From: Sistotremastrum niveocremeum HHB9708 | Lineage: Eukaryota > Basidiomycota > Agaricomycetes > Sistotremastrales > Sistotremastraceae | Direction: 5' to 3' | Assembly (NCBI GenBank): GCA_001630475.1 | Contig: KV419416.1 | Coordinates: 134,477-198,476, forward strand | Length of the DNA: 64,000 nt | Shown here: piece by piece, positions 1 to 10,636 of the stretch | How positions within the stretch are numbered: position 1 is the first letter of the stretch | Layout of the letters: each line of letters opens with the position of its first letter | Program-made: the position numbers and the translations under genes | Notes under the pieces: model-generated | Told to the model about the DNA's origin: nothing | Seen by the model: the letters and a program-made list of their open reading frames with translations, nothing else | The model's database searches: none

Positions 1-439
1 CGTGACGAACGCAGAAGAAATCGACAGCAAGGCCTGCCAGGTGAAGGTAACCGCCCAAGTTGAGAAAGGTGGGCACATTGTCTCAGGACAAACTTTCCAG
101 TAACATGGCCAACAATTTTTCCCTCCCAAAAGAAAGTGACCCTCGCATAGAGGTGGATGAATCAGCGCAGGAGCAAGCGGCGAGCCACAGCGCTTCATTT
201 TCTGGTCGCCAGAAATTGTGTCAAAATAATATTGAAGGTCAGGCCCAACAGTGTCCAAACGAACGCATCAGCACCAAAGCCTTCAAACAGATAGATATCT
301 GAGAGTCAATCTCTGTCTGAAGGAGCCAAGGTCAGGAGTCGGCAGCGGAATAGACGAGCGAGTTCAAACTCCGAACAAACAACTGCACAGTACCAAACTT
401 TGGCCCTCATCCGCGGCGACATCCACCTCCATCCTCAAG

Positions 440-518
440 GTACGTTCCTCCCTCGCAGGCTCTCTAATCCAGCGCCCACCATATCACACGCCGTATCTCA
501 TACTTCCTCCTCCAACAG
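440..518 (+). other. Probable 5'-UTR intron of RPL35
   Basis: A GTACGT donor at 440 and a CCAACAG acceptor ending at 518 lie 16 bases before the RPL35 start codon, so the leader is probably spliced. An alternative acceptor ends at 457. Leader introns are common in fungal ribosomal protein genes. The sequence upstream of 440 shows no convincing coding frame and is read as promoter and leader. Confidence 0.55.
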
Positions 519-534
519 ACACATTTCCGCAAGA

Positions 535-1111
535 ATGCCCGGCAAAGTCAAGGCTTATGAGCTCCAGTCCAAGTGAGTCTCCAGTAGCCATCCAGCCATT
601 CCCGTTCTGATTGAATTCCTTTTACTCTGCGCTTTATTTGGGATGGATATAAAGGTCGAAAACCGACTTGGCAAAACAACTCGCTGAGTTGAAGCAGGAG
701 CTTCTCACTCTCCGCGTGCAGAAAATCGCTGGTGGCTCAGCTTCTAAGCTCACCAAAATGTGCGCCCCTCCCCATCCCATTTTATTTTTTGTGTTCGAGA
801 CTGACGGTATCAATGTTGCGTAGTAACACTGTCCGCAAATCCATCGCCCGAGTGTTGACTGTCACAAACCAAAAAGCCCGCCAAAACCTCCGCGAGTTCT
901 ACAAGGGCAAGAAATACCTCCCTCTGGATCTCAGACCGAAGAAGACTCGTGCTATCCGTCGTCGTCTTACTCCCGTGCGTCCTACCCCGCCGGCTTGTCC
1001 AATCTATATACTGATGATTTTACTCTGTAGCACGAGCGCTCACGGAAGACTGTCAAGCAGCACAAGAAGGAGATTCATTTCCCCCAGCGCAAGTTCGCCG
1101 TCAAGGCATAA
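535..1111 (+). CDS. rpl35: 60S ribosomal protein L35 (uL29)
   Basis: Component of the large cytosolic ribosomal subunit, located near the peptide exit tunnel. Four exons (535-572, 655-759, 824-974, 1031-1111) join in phase to 375 nt, giving 124 residues, the usual eukaryotic uL29 length. The signature runs are clear: ASKLTKI, then [30 protein letters not shown], and a basic C-terminus ending FAVKA. The start is the first ATG after the leader intron and opens [11 protein letters not shown], matching the family start. Every intron has GT and AG ends. The tandem downstream gene is a kinase and is functionally unrelated. Confidence 0.97.
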
Positions 1112-1536
1112 TCTGTCTATCGTGATGGATTGTACTGTTGGCCAGCGAGCGTCGTGGTCTTCAAGGGGTACGGGGCTCGTTGGTTTTGGTGGCTTGTTCT
1201 TGTCTGCATTTTGTGTCCTATGTTATGTCGCATAACGCATACACTCTCCATGCTTATCGTCTTCCAATAATATGACAATGCATGCCGAACCATTTGCGTG
1301 ATTGACTGCTTACAATGCAACTTGAAATGCACTACAAATGTAGCCGAGTAAAAGTGTACAAGTGCTGATTACAAAATAATTTGAACACTCTTGAAACGTT
1401 TCCAGTGACCTCATCCTGTCGCAGTTGACTCGCCTCTGGCACACGACGAACTCGAGTCAATTTCTCATCGTCGACGCCGTCTGTGCCTCCCGTGTACATA
1501 TCATCCGCGTCCTCACAGCAAGACGCGTCTTTCGTT
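1112..1536. other. Intergenic: RPL35 3' UTR and kinase promoter
   Basis: No gene is visible. The first part is presumably the RPL35 3' UTR, including an AATAAT-like run near 1266. The rest should carry the promoter and leader of the kinase. Open frames here lack codon signal and family similarity. Confidence 0.5.
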
Positions 1537-4095
1537 ATGGTACGCTCATCGCTGCCAACCTACTCGCGCTCATGAACTCCCTAGCCGTCCTCACCCACGA
1601 AATCACCCACTCGACTCCTCCATCCACCCTCGACCTTGACACCATCATCCCCATCGACCTCATCATCAGCCCTCCCATCCTCCGACCCCGCTTCCCAATA
1701 CACTCTCCTTGAAAAGCTCGGCACCGGGTCCTTCGGAACAGTCTACAAGGCCCTCCACATCCCCTCCCAACAATTCGTCGCTATCAAACAAATCGACCTC
1801 GAAGATTCAGATGACGATATCGGTGAAATCCAAATGGAAATCTCCCTTCTTGCGCAGTGCGATTCGGAGTATGTTACGCGCTATTATGGGAGTTTCGTGA
1901 GGGGGTATAAATTGTGGATTGGTGCGTCTTTATATCCTTTATGAATGAGAAGCGTGTTGAGAATGTTTCAGTTATGGAATATCTGGCTGGAGGATCGTGT
2001 CTGGATCTTCTACAAGCTGGTCCATTTTCTGAAGCCCACATCGCCATCCTATGTCGCGAGCTGCTACTCGGATTAGACTACCTGCACACTGAAGGCAAAA
2101 TCCACCGGGACATCAAAGGTACCGTACCTAACAACACTCCCAATTCATCGCTAACTCAATAGTCCAGCCGCGAACGTTCTCCTCTCCTCAACCGGCTCTG
2201 TCAAACTCGCCGATTTTGGCGTAGCAGCCCAACTATCCACCCTCTCCACCCTCCGGCACACATTTGTCGGCACCCCGTTCTGGATGGCCCCCGAAGTCAT
2301 CCGTCAAACAGGCTACGACCAAAAAGCCGACATATGGTCCCTCGGAATCACCGCTATAGAACTCGCAAAAGGCGAACCGCCTCTCGCAGAAATACACCCT
2401 ATGCGTGTATTATTTCTGATTCCGAAGACTTCTCCGCCTGTTTTGGAGGGAGAGTTTAGTGAGGATTTCAAGGATTTTGTGGGGTGTTGTTTGAGGAAGG
2501 ATGTGAGTGAAAGGGGGACGGCGAAGGAGCTTTTGAGGCATCGGTTTGTGAGGGGTGCGGGGAAGGTGGGGGCGTTGACGGAGGCTATTGAGAGATGGAA
2601 GGAGTTCAAGGAGAGAAATCCAAAGAATGAGGTTGGCGAGGATGAGTCTGGGATGAGAACTATCGGACGCGCTCAGGCTGGCGGATTGGATCTTGATTTG
2701 GGACCTGGGGAGGCACTTGGAAGTTTGAGGAGTGAGTGGAGTTTTGATACTGCTGCGAGCAATATGGTGGAGACCTTCCGAAAGGTGCAGGGAGGTGAAA
2801 GTGATTCTGAGGCAGCGAGCACCGTTGACGGAGGAGAGGAAGAAGATCTGGACACCAACGCTGCTGTTGACGGGAGTGAAGTCGAAGTGGATAGTCCTAG
2901 AGAGGATGTTCCCAAGTCAACCATCCCTAAGGTCCGTATTTCATCTTTAATTCGCGTTCGAAGTTGATTATTATCCTCAGATACCCAGTGAATCCGCCCG
3001 AAGGACAGGCCTGTTCCCAAGTTCATTGGGAAGCGCCAAACGATCAAGCTACGCTGCTCGACAAAACAGCAAAGGAACAGTTCTCCGCTTCGCAGACCTA
3101 GGAAATGGGTAGGTACCATCCAATTCTTCGCCGCCATAAGGAAACTAACATGACCATCGGTAGAATGGACACGCTGAGACCTATCAAGCAAGTTGACGCA
3201 GCAGGCTCACTGCGCCTTTCAGAAGAATACCTCGGTTCGATTCGACGACGGCATGCTTTGGGCAACGGTAACGGTCATCCTAATTCCAACGGCAGTAGTG
3301 GGAGCAGTAACACCCCATCACCATCGCCGGCTTCGCCTACAAAGTCTAAAGCTCGAAGCCAATCGCCTACGAAAAGCTCGCATCCGCATTCGCGTTCACC
3401 TTCTAAACACCGCTCTGAATCTGGGTCGCTAAATCCTGACGTGGACGCAGAACGCGCACGGATTGGAGAAATGATCGTCTCATCTATCATTCTCCCCAGT
3501 CTCAACGCTCTCCATTCTCCCCCTCCTCCCCACCCGCATCCCCACCACCATCTCGAACCTCACTCCCACTCGGCAGCCCATCCGAATGCAAAATTAAAAT
3601 CAAATTCGGAAGGTGCAATAGAAATGTCAGCTCAAGAACTCGAGCCACTCTCCATGCTCTCCCGCGGCTTCTCAGATCTACGACTCGCAAATCCATCACG
3701 CGCGTATGATTTGATGACAGATATTATGAACGGAATGAACGAGTATGTCTTCCTTCTCCTTTTGCCTTCCATTTTCTTCGGGAATTGATTGGCGGTGTAG
3801 GAACGAAGAAGTCCGACGGTACATTTCGCAGCAAGGTCCCACGACGATGTCGGTACCCGCTGCTTCGCACAGACGAGATTTGTTCGAAGGATTGGGTCCG
3901 AAGTTGCCGGTACCTGCTATCATTACTACAAGCGACTCCGAGGCCCGCGATATCAATGGGACTGGCACTGATAGAGGAGAAGGAGGTGAGATGAAGAAAT
4001 CGCCGATTGCTGAGCTTTTGTATATGAGGTGGATGGAGGGATTGAAGATGAAGTGGCCCGGGTTGTCGACTTCGGTTCCGACTTCGACATCGTGA
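1537..4095 (+). CDS. GCK-III / Ste20-like serine/threonine kinase
   Basis: Germinal-centre-III type protein kinase, related to MST3/MST4/YSK1 and fungal Nak1/Kic1, which act in morphogenesis (RAM) and polarity signalling. Seven exons (1537-1539, 1585-1921, 1972-2118, 2168-2931, 2981-3108, 3164-3742, 3801-4095) sum to 2253 nt, 750 residues. Visible: glycine loop GTGSFG near residue 47, ATP lysine in VAIK (about K69), HRD at about 158-160, DFGVAAQ, and [10 protein letters not shown] in the activation segment. The long C-terminal tail is low-complexity (Ser, Pro and His runs). The start is inferred: no ATG opens the first coding exon, but ATG at 1537 is followed at once by a 45-nt GT-AG intron that restores frame. 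The family is sure; the start is moderately sure. Confidence 0.9.
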
Positions 4096-4228
4096 TTTTG
4101 TTTTGCTACGTCCTGGACCATATAGATCCTTGGATTATTGCTCTCTTGCTCTTGTAATGCTTTGCTCTCGCTGTACATTCAATCAAATTATAAACTTATT
4201 ATTAATCTCGAAGAGTACACCCGTAGCA

Positions 4229-5152
4229 CTACCAAGCCCAGATAGGCGCAACATTCCTCAACTTCATGTCCTCCCTGACAACTCCCGCACTCCTTATCGC
4301 CTTCAATCTTCTCTCCCTCAGTGCCTGCACCCTCTCCTCATACGTCTTCCCCTCCTCGAGCCGGACATGCAACCGTGCATCAGGATGATGTTTGATTCCT
4401 CTTCTTCCACGTCCTTTGATGTCAATATGAGGGAGGTATTTCGGGCCTTTCGTCACCCACGATTGAGCTATCACAGCTCCATAAGTCTTTTCGTGCGAAT
4501 TGAGAAATGAGATGGACGTACCAACAACCAGTTTGTCCAGTTGTAGATTCTTATACGAAACCGCATGGTCTCGTGCGAGCGCAAGTGTACTCTTCACCCT
4601 CCCACTCGCTCTTTTCTGCGAGAACTCCATTTGCAGAATCGCATAATCAATCGGCTTCCCCGAAATCTGCTTCGCCAATAAACCAAGCTTCCTCGGACCA
4701 ATCTTGAAATTCGCTGTGGAGTATTTATGCTACCCACCATCACCCGTCAGTCTCTCCACTCATACTCGATTCAAAAAAGGGCGTACGTGTGTAGCTTTCG
4801 CTTTAGATAGTGCCCGAGAACGCGATTGAGGACGGGGAAAGACTGAATCGGTGCCTTGGGCTTGAGAAGACTCAATTGCGGCTTTTCGTGAGGCTTCGTC
4901 TTCGCCTACTCGATCGCGCTGCTCGAGTTGTTTTTGGAACCAAGGGACGGGGTTTAGAGAGGCTGGAGTCCATAATCTGTTACGCACAGTCAGTTAGTCG
5001 GTTATCGGTTTGGTTTGGGGATGTGAGGACGAACGAGCGGGTGTGGGGGCAGGAGGAGGTGATGAATGATTTGAGGGATGGGAGAGCTGGATTTCGAGCT
5101 TAGAAATTTGACTTGATGGGTAGAGTACATAGTACGCACCTGTTCGTATCAT
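4229..5152 (-). CDS. Mitochondrial large-subunit ribosomal protein uL22m
   Basis: Structural protein of the mitochondrial 54S subunit (bacterial L22 family). Four exons on the minus strand (5152-5140, 5098-5035, 4976-4787, 4729-4229) total 768 nt, 255 residues. The N-terminus (MIRTARNPALPSLKSF) is basic and Ser/Thr-rich, as expected for a mitochondrial presequence. The core begins HKYSTANFKIGPRKLGLLA and reaches RGRRGIKHHPDARLHVRLEE, the uL22 hairpin region. The acceptor after GGGTAG at 4730 is chosen because it gives phase 0 and the conserved HKYSTA. The gene is divergent from YOS1 across 152 bp. Confidence 0.93.
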
Positions 5153-5304
5153 CTCATCCAACGAAAGCCCAAGTCGAATAAGTAAAGATAAATCGAAGCG
5201 AAAGTAGGTCGAGCACTTGAAACTCCGTCACGCGCCTCGAGCTCACCGCTGCGCGACACGTCCACCTCCCCTCCCTCCAAAATCACTAGTAAAAGGCCGC
5301 GAAG
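5153..5304. promoter_or_regulatory. Shared promoter of uL22m and YOS1
   Basis: Only 152 bp separate the two divergent start codons, so both genes must use this stretch for leaders and promoter. No clear TATA box is seen. A bidirectional promoter is inferred from spacing alone. Confidence 0.55.
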
Positions 5305-5705
5305 ATGATGGGCCTGGGAATAGGAACGATGATCAACGTCTCTCTGTTGCTCGTTAACGCCATTGCTATCCTCAATGAAGAGCGTTTCTTAGCCCGAAGC
5401 ATGTCCCCTTCCTCGTCTCCCTATCAATTTGAACTTATATGCCTATCAATTTCAGTCGGCTGGTCCTCATCCCCCACTGCCCAATCCACACCACATGGCT
5501 TCCAAAATCCTTACGACTCAACCACTCTCTCCCGTCCTGAAGATTCGATAAAGAATCAAATGGTCAACCTCATCGGAGCCGTGCGCACTCTATTACGCAG
5601 TACGTTTCTATTTGACTTCTGAGAAGAAAGAGCTAATGCATGTGTGTAGTGCCGTTAATATTTGTGAACCTGGTGGTTATTGTATATCATCTTATCATGG
5701 GATAA
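5305..5705 (+). CDS. yos1: Yos1-like ER-Golgi transport protein (IER3IP1 homologue)
   Basis: Small membrane protein of the ER-to-Golgi COPII pathway, partner of Yif1/Yip1 in yeast. Three exons (5305-5398, 5456-5599, 5650-5705) give 294 nt, 97 residues, a typical family length. There is an N-terminal hydrophobic segment (VSLLLVNAIAILNEERFLARIGW) and a C-terminal one (PLIFVNLVVIVYHLIMG). The conserved join FLAR-IGW works only if intron 1 starts with GC rather than GT (CGAA then GCATGT, ending TTTCAG at 5455). Two ATGs occur in tandem at 5305 and 5308; the second would match MGLG of relatives. Confidence 0.93.
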
Positions 5706-5840
5706 CATCCCATCATCACGACCGATTTCCATGAGGTGAGTATTACATTCCTTTCTAAGTTTTACATATTAAATCATCCCGTAGATCTATTGCCTTGCAT
5801 AGGCAGCTCAGGCGTGAGCTTGACTGGCCCATCTGGGTGC

Positions 5841-6822
5841 TCAGTAGAGCGGATCGAGCTTTTCGTACTCGCGATTTATGATGCGGACAAAGTCGTTCGC
5901 TGTGTGTCCTTCCTGTAATTTATCGTCAGTTCTATTCGCATTTCACTTCGACATCACGACGACGACGACGGCCACCGGGAGAGAAGGAGAAGGGAGCAGT
6001 ATGGCAGAGACGGGGGAGGGAGAAGAAGAAAAGACTAACCTCGCAATCAACCCACTTTCCATCCCGGACACACCTCAACTCTCCTCCAATAAATATACTA
6101 CAGCTTTTCCTACCCCAACATCAGCCTTCACTACACGATACACTCAAGGAAAGGGGACGAACGTGATATTCAAACTTTGCGTCCGGGCAATACTCTTCAC
6201 TAATAACTCTCTCCCCTCCTCTTCCGAACCCTCGATACACTCGCCAACTCCACTCTCATCCCAATCGATTCCCGAAGCCTTCGCACATCTCTTCGCCGTA
6301 TCTACGCTTCCAATCTTCTGATATCCCTACACATTAATTAGCATATTTCGATATTTCGATAGAAGGGCACGGACCTCGTAATTCAGACATTGAACAAACG
6401 GCCACCACTTATCTCTCGACGTATGTTTCACAGCACAAAGCTCGTGTATGTTTCCTGAGCACTCGGATGGGCCATGGAGGCATGTTATTCCTCCTTCGGC
6501 GCTCGAATTAAGTCTAAGATAATAATGTCAGTACGGCCGAAAGAAGCGTAGACCTCTTTGTGGTAGGAAAGACGTACTTTGCAACGAAAGTAAGCTCAAG
6601 ATCAACTTTCGGTCCAACCCTCTTCAAAACCTGATCAAATATCGATTCACAAAGAAATGCATCGGGGCATTTCGACATGACACCAAGCACGATCGGAACT
6701 TTAGGATGATCATCTTCTTTATTGACAGACAAAGGCGATTGTGGAATTTGGCGGGCTGAGACATCAATGAGGTTCGTTAGTGTTAGGGTTAGAGCGATGA
6801 GGATGAGAGGGAGGTGCGACAT
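5841..6822 (-). CDS. GILT-like secreted protein (gamma-interferon-inducible thiol reductase family)
   Basis: Member of the GILT family, whose animal form reduces disulfides in lysosomes. Five minus-strand exons (6822-6578, 6513-6375, 6326-6163, 6109-6040, 5912-5841) sum to 690 nt, 229 residues. A signal peptide is seen (MSHLPLILIALTLTLTNLIDVSA). Then come VPIVLGVMSKCPDAFLCE, the CLHGPSECSGN block, WWPFVQC, KSCSIFIGGELRC and a C-terminal HTANDFVRIINREYEKL. An in-frame ATG at 6876 would add 18 residues before the signal peptide; 6822 is preferred. The usual CxxC active site reads CPDA here, so reductase activity is uncertain. The gene is convergent with YOS1. Confidence 0.88.
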
Positions 6823-7310
6823 TGTAGAAACTGGGAGAGGAGAAACGATAGATCTGTCTCGGTTGGCGTCATTCAAGGTTCAACCTATCTTATCTCCGAT
6901 ATGTCCGTTTCTCCTCTACCTGAGCGGTGTCGAGAAGATAATATTAACGAGTGTATTGACAGCGAGTGTGACTAGTACTACGAGAGCTAGAACTACGAAT
7001 GGACTAGACTATGTAGGGATGTACGTATGTATGTATGTGTGATGTATTCCACGGAATTGAAGGAAAACCAGAACCCAAGTAACCGAATTGCGAAAACTAT
7101 GCACGAAATCAAATGAAGATGAAGGAAGATGAGAAGAAGATGGGAGAAGATTGTCCAGGGTCGATCAACGACGAGCCCATCCATCCATGTACATGCAAAT
7201 GCAACGTCCAAAAACCAGAACAATTAGAACAGAACAGAACAGAAAAATATTTTTGCATCATCATCGCCAGTTCGTTTCAAGCCTCATCCAGAGACAGAGG
7301 TCGAGGTCGA
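6823..7310. other. Intergenic with short microsatellites
   Basis: Lies between the GILT start and the protease stop, both on the minus strand. It contains a GTAT tract near 7020-7040 and an AACAG tract near 7226-7242. No gene is seen; it should hold the GILT promoter and the protease 3' UTR. Confidence 0.5.
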
Positions 7311-9949
7311 CTAGGCATGAGACATAGGTCTGGGTCCTGCACCCATCCCACTCCCTCTCGGCCTAACACCCAACAAAGCCTGACTCTGCGGTCTCTCCCC
7401 CGCATTCGGACCTAGATTAGACGGAGCACCCAAAGAGGGCATACGAGGTCTCGGAGTCGTCTCGAGCAAACTCTGAGTCTTAGGTCGTGGAGGAAGGCCT
7501 CCTGAGCCCGGAGTCCCAGGTGTTCCAGGTGTTCCTGGAGAAGCGGGTGTTCCGGGTACGGAGGGGATGGAAGGAATAGCAGAGGGTGGAGGCGAGCCGT
7601 TCCCTGCTACAGTGTTCGTTGCAGTGGTAGCAGGCGTAGGCGGTATACTCCCATCCCACGAACTCTTACTCTTCAACCCACCCATCTCACCCGCAGGAAG
7701 GACTTGCGAATCAGGCCTTCCAAACCCAGGTCCAGAGCCTGAAGCATCCATATACTTCGACACAGGCCTAACGAGCGTAGCTTCGTCATAAGCCGTCGAA
7801 GGTGCACTCGAATATCCAGACATAGGTCTTCCATCCCCTCCAGATCCAGCCATGAATGGCGCCCGGGGAGCAAGTGGCATCTCAAACGTCGACTCTGCGC
7901 CTCCCGGACTCGCAGCATCCGTATACTGCGAATTGACCCTCGCATAATGATACCCTCCACTTCCAGCTGCACCACCACCACCAGTAGCAGCATCAGATAC
8001 ATTTCCCCCTCTCACGCCCTTCTTTGATTTATTAGATCGACGACGGATGAAGAATAGGGCTGCGCAGATTGATAGAGAGAGGAGGAGGAGGGAGTTAAGA
8101 CCTAGGATTCCGAGGATGGCGGGCATGTAGTCGAGGAGTTTGTCCAGGGATGATTGGTCGGATGTAGCTCCTATACTCGATGCTTTGGATGATGCGGATG
8201 AAGGGGATGCAGTGGAGGTTGATGGGACGGCTGTTGATGAGTTGAGTGCAACTCCATTAACACCTGATGCGGATAAGGTTCCATTGGCATTTCCTCCGCG
8301 AACGGTGTGGAAATCTGCTGAAGCCTCTGTGGCATTTGTCAGAGCCAGGAGTTTGATGTATGGATTGCCGATATTTCCTGAGGAATCGTAGTCTCCGAAA
8401 TCGTATACGCTGTAGAGGGATCGAAGGACGTTGTCGCCGATTAACCAATCACTACGACAGAGTAGATTAAAATTGAGCATGAAAATTGATAGGGTGAAAG
8501 TACGCACAATTCGCCACCGCCGACGCTCAAGGACTGCGCGAGGAATGTACCGACGCATTGCGTGGGGTCGGAGACGCTTGGGGAGACGATGTCCAGAGGG
8601 TGCATTGGGAATGGTTGGCCACTGTGTGCTAATGAGTCTCTCTGCATCCGACGAGCTGTCTTTCACATACCCAATAGAAAACGTGACATCGACCTCGGCG
8701 TCGCAAGGAACAGACCAAGTGCCTCCCGAGAACGAAGCGCCTTTGATCCCTCCATACATCGCTTGAACAATGTCCGTCGAGGCATAGCTAAATCCATCAG
8801 TCCGGGGTCAGTTCCATGTTCAAATGAGAACTGACCTGTACGAAGTCCCACTGTCCAAGAGAATGACGACTTTCCCATCTGGTACGCCGACCACACTCGA
8901 AAGCAACGTCTGCGACACACCGCCCACATAGAAGTTATCCAACAGCACGCTCCATCGTTTAGGACTATTCTCAGGCCAAGTAGGAATAGCGGGAGAATTC
9001 GCAACAGCAGCATACTGCGACGCATACTCCCCAATCGTAAACGTGCCCTGTACATCGCCATTCTCATCCGGATCACCATCTCTCTCCAAAACAAACGAGA
9101 TGAAATTAGGTGACGAAGTGTCCGTTGCGAATGCGTTGGAGAGAAATGAACGACCCCATGCGTTTCCTTGGGAAGAGGAAGTGGAGGAGTTGACGGCTGC
9201 GTCGATGGAGGAGAGGGAGTCAAAGCCTAGGCCGAAGATGCCTACGGCGCCGTAGGACGATATGGGGTTTTGGGATTGGGAGGCGAGGAGGTATGCTTGG
9301 GATTGGACGGTGAAGCCGGCAAATGAAACGGGGGCTTGATTGATGTTGCCGTATGCCCAGCCGATGCCGTACTGCAGTCAGTGTCAACATGAGTTGGAAT
9401 TCGGGACGTGAGGGATGGACATACGGTGAGGTTGTACGTGAGACTCTACAGAGGATGAGATAGGGCTTTTGGAAAGGAGAGAGACATACAGATGCTTTGG
9501 AGTTTGAGATGGATTGGCCTGAGGCGACCCAGAGGTCTGAGGAACCGGTATCAAGTTGGAGAACGAGTTCTAAGCTCAGAATATCAAGAACAGTTCCGAT
9601 GAATCTTGTGAAAAGGATGTACCTGTCCCCCCAACCGAAACCTGAGAAGATTTAATACAAGCCACACGTAAAAGTCAAGAAACGTACGTTGGCCATATAT
9701 ATCAGGTCCTTGCTCGTCCTGTGCACACGATCAGCACCCAGCCACACCAAGACAAGCAAAAGGAGCATACGAAAGGTCAACATCATCTCCCCCTCCAGCA
9801 TTAGCTAAAACCTGGAACTTTGACGTCCGTTTTACAAGACTCTTTCGTTCAAGACCCAAAGCAGGGTTCGAGACTCTTTTTATAGGAAACGTAAGGGCAT
9901 TTGCAAGAGTAAGTAAGGAAAAGAGAGAAAGGTAAGACTGGATGATCAT
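7311..9949 (-). CDS. Membrane-anchored pepsin-like aspartic protease
   Basis: A1-family aspartyl endopeptidase predicted at the cell surface or in the secretory pathway. ATG at 9949 opens a signal peptide (MIIQSYLSLFSLLTLANA), then a propeptide. The first catalytic motif DTGSSDLW has its Asp near residue 83; several short introns lie between 9770 and 9360. The second motif, VVILLDSGTSY, is encoded near 8840-8870. A transmembrane helix (about 8050-8135; AILGILGLNSLLLLSLSICAA) is followed by RRR and a tail of about 240 residues rich in Gly, Pro and Ser ending at 7311. Exon edges between 8760 and 9730 are approximate. The anchor plus long cytosolic tail recalls fungal yapsin-like proteases, but attachment is by a helix rather than GPI. 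Confidence 0.88.
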
Positions 9950-10636
9950 GCGAGTAGTAGTGGGTGTAATGAAAGGAGGGGAAGGAAGGAACGTGGAGGG
10001 GACTGATGGACGGCGAAAGAGGGTCGTGCCGCTAACAACAACAAGAACAACAACACGGAAATACAATTACCAACGATTACAACACTTTTGTATTCGTTTT
10101 TGTAGTCGATTACAAAAGTGAAACCTAATGATTGTTACTTCAGCGCCTCGCCCACATTGATCCCAACACTACGTACAACATCAAAACTCGTTCTCCCTGT
10201 TATGATCTGACCTCGAGACTCGGTATCACGGCACGCACTGCATACAATATCATCCATCATTATTGTCTGTCGTAATAGTCACCCTTGGCTTCAACTCGAC
10301 CGTGAACTATGAATAGAAACTTGATTAGCGCAGCACAGAAATGATCATAAATTTGTTTCAATCTTGATAAATCAATCTTAGTTTTCATTCTAGCCTCCCT
10401 GTCTGGCAGAGTCGTCCATCTACAACTTGTACAAGTAGCTTAAGAAATAGTGTACCCGGAAAAGGACAAGTTCCCCGCTGCCGAACCGGACAAGCGCCTC
10501 GGACCTCCTCCGGAACATCGACTACCCGCTAAGCAACATCGTGAGACTCATGTTCCCCACACTTGCCTTTACTCCCTCTCGTTCTCTCGACCACCAGTAC
10601 TGCTAGTAATATCTCTACCTTTATCTCAGTATCAAA
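9950..10636. promoter_or_regulatory. Divergent promoter region, protease / HOT
   Basis: These 687 bp separate two divergent genes. They contain an AAC-rich tract near 10033-10055 and no convincing gene. A short plus-strand frame from 10450 runs into the leader of the downstream gene and has no family similarity. Confidence 0.45.

Noticed and set aside
732-1235. Long plus-strand open frame over RPL35
   Set aside because: It runs through RPL35 introns; the spliced, conserved reading explains the sequence.
2673-3191. Minus-strand frame of 172 codons opposite the kinase
   Set aside because: Antisense shadow of the conserved kinase exons, with no independent support.
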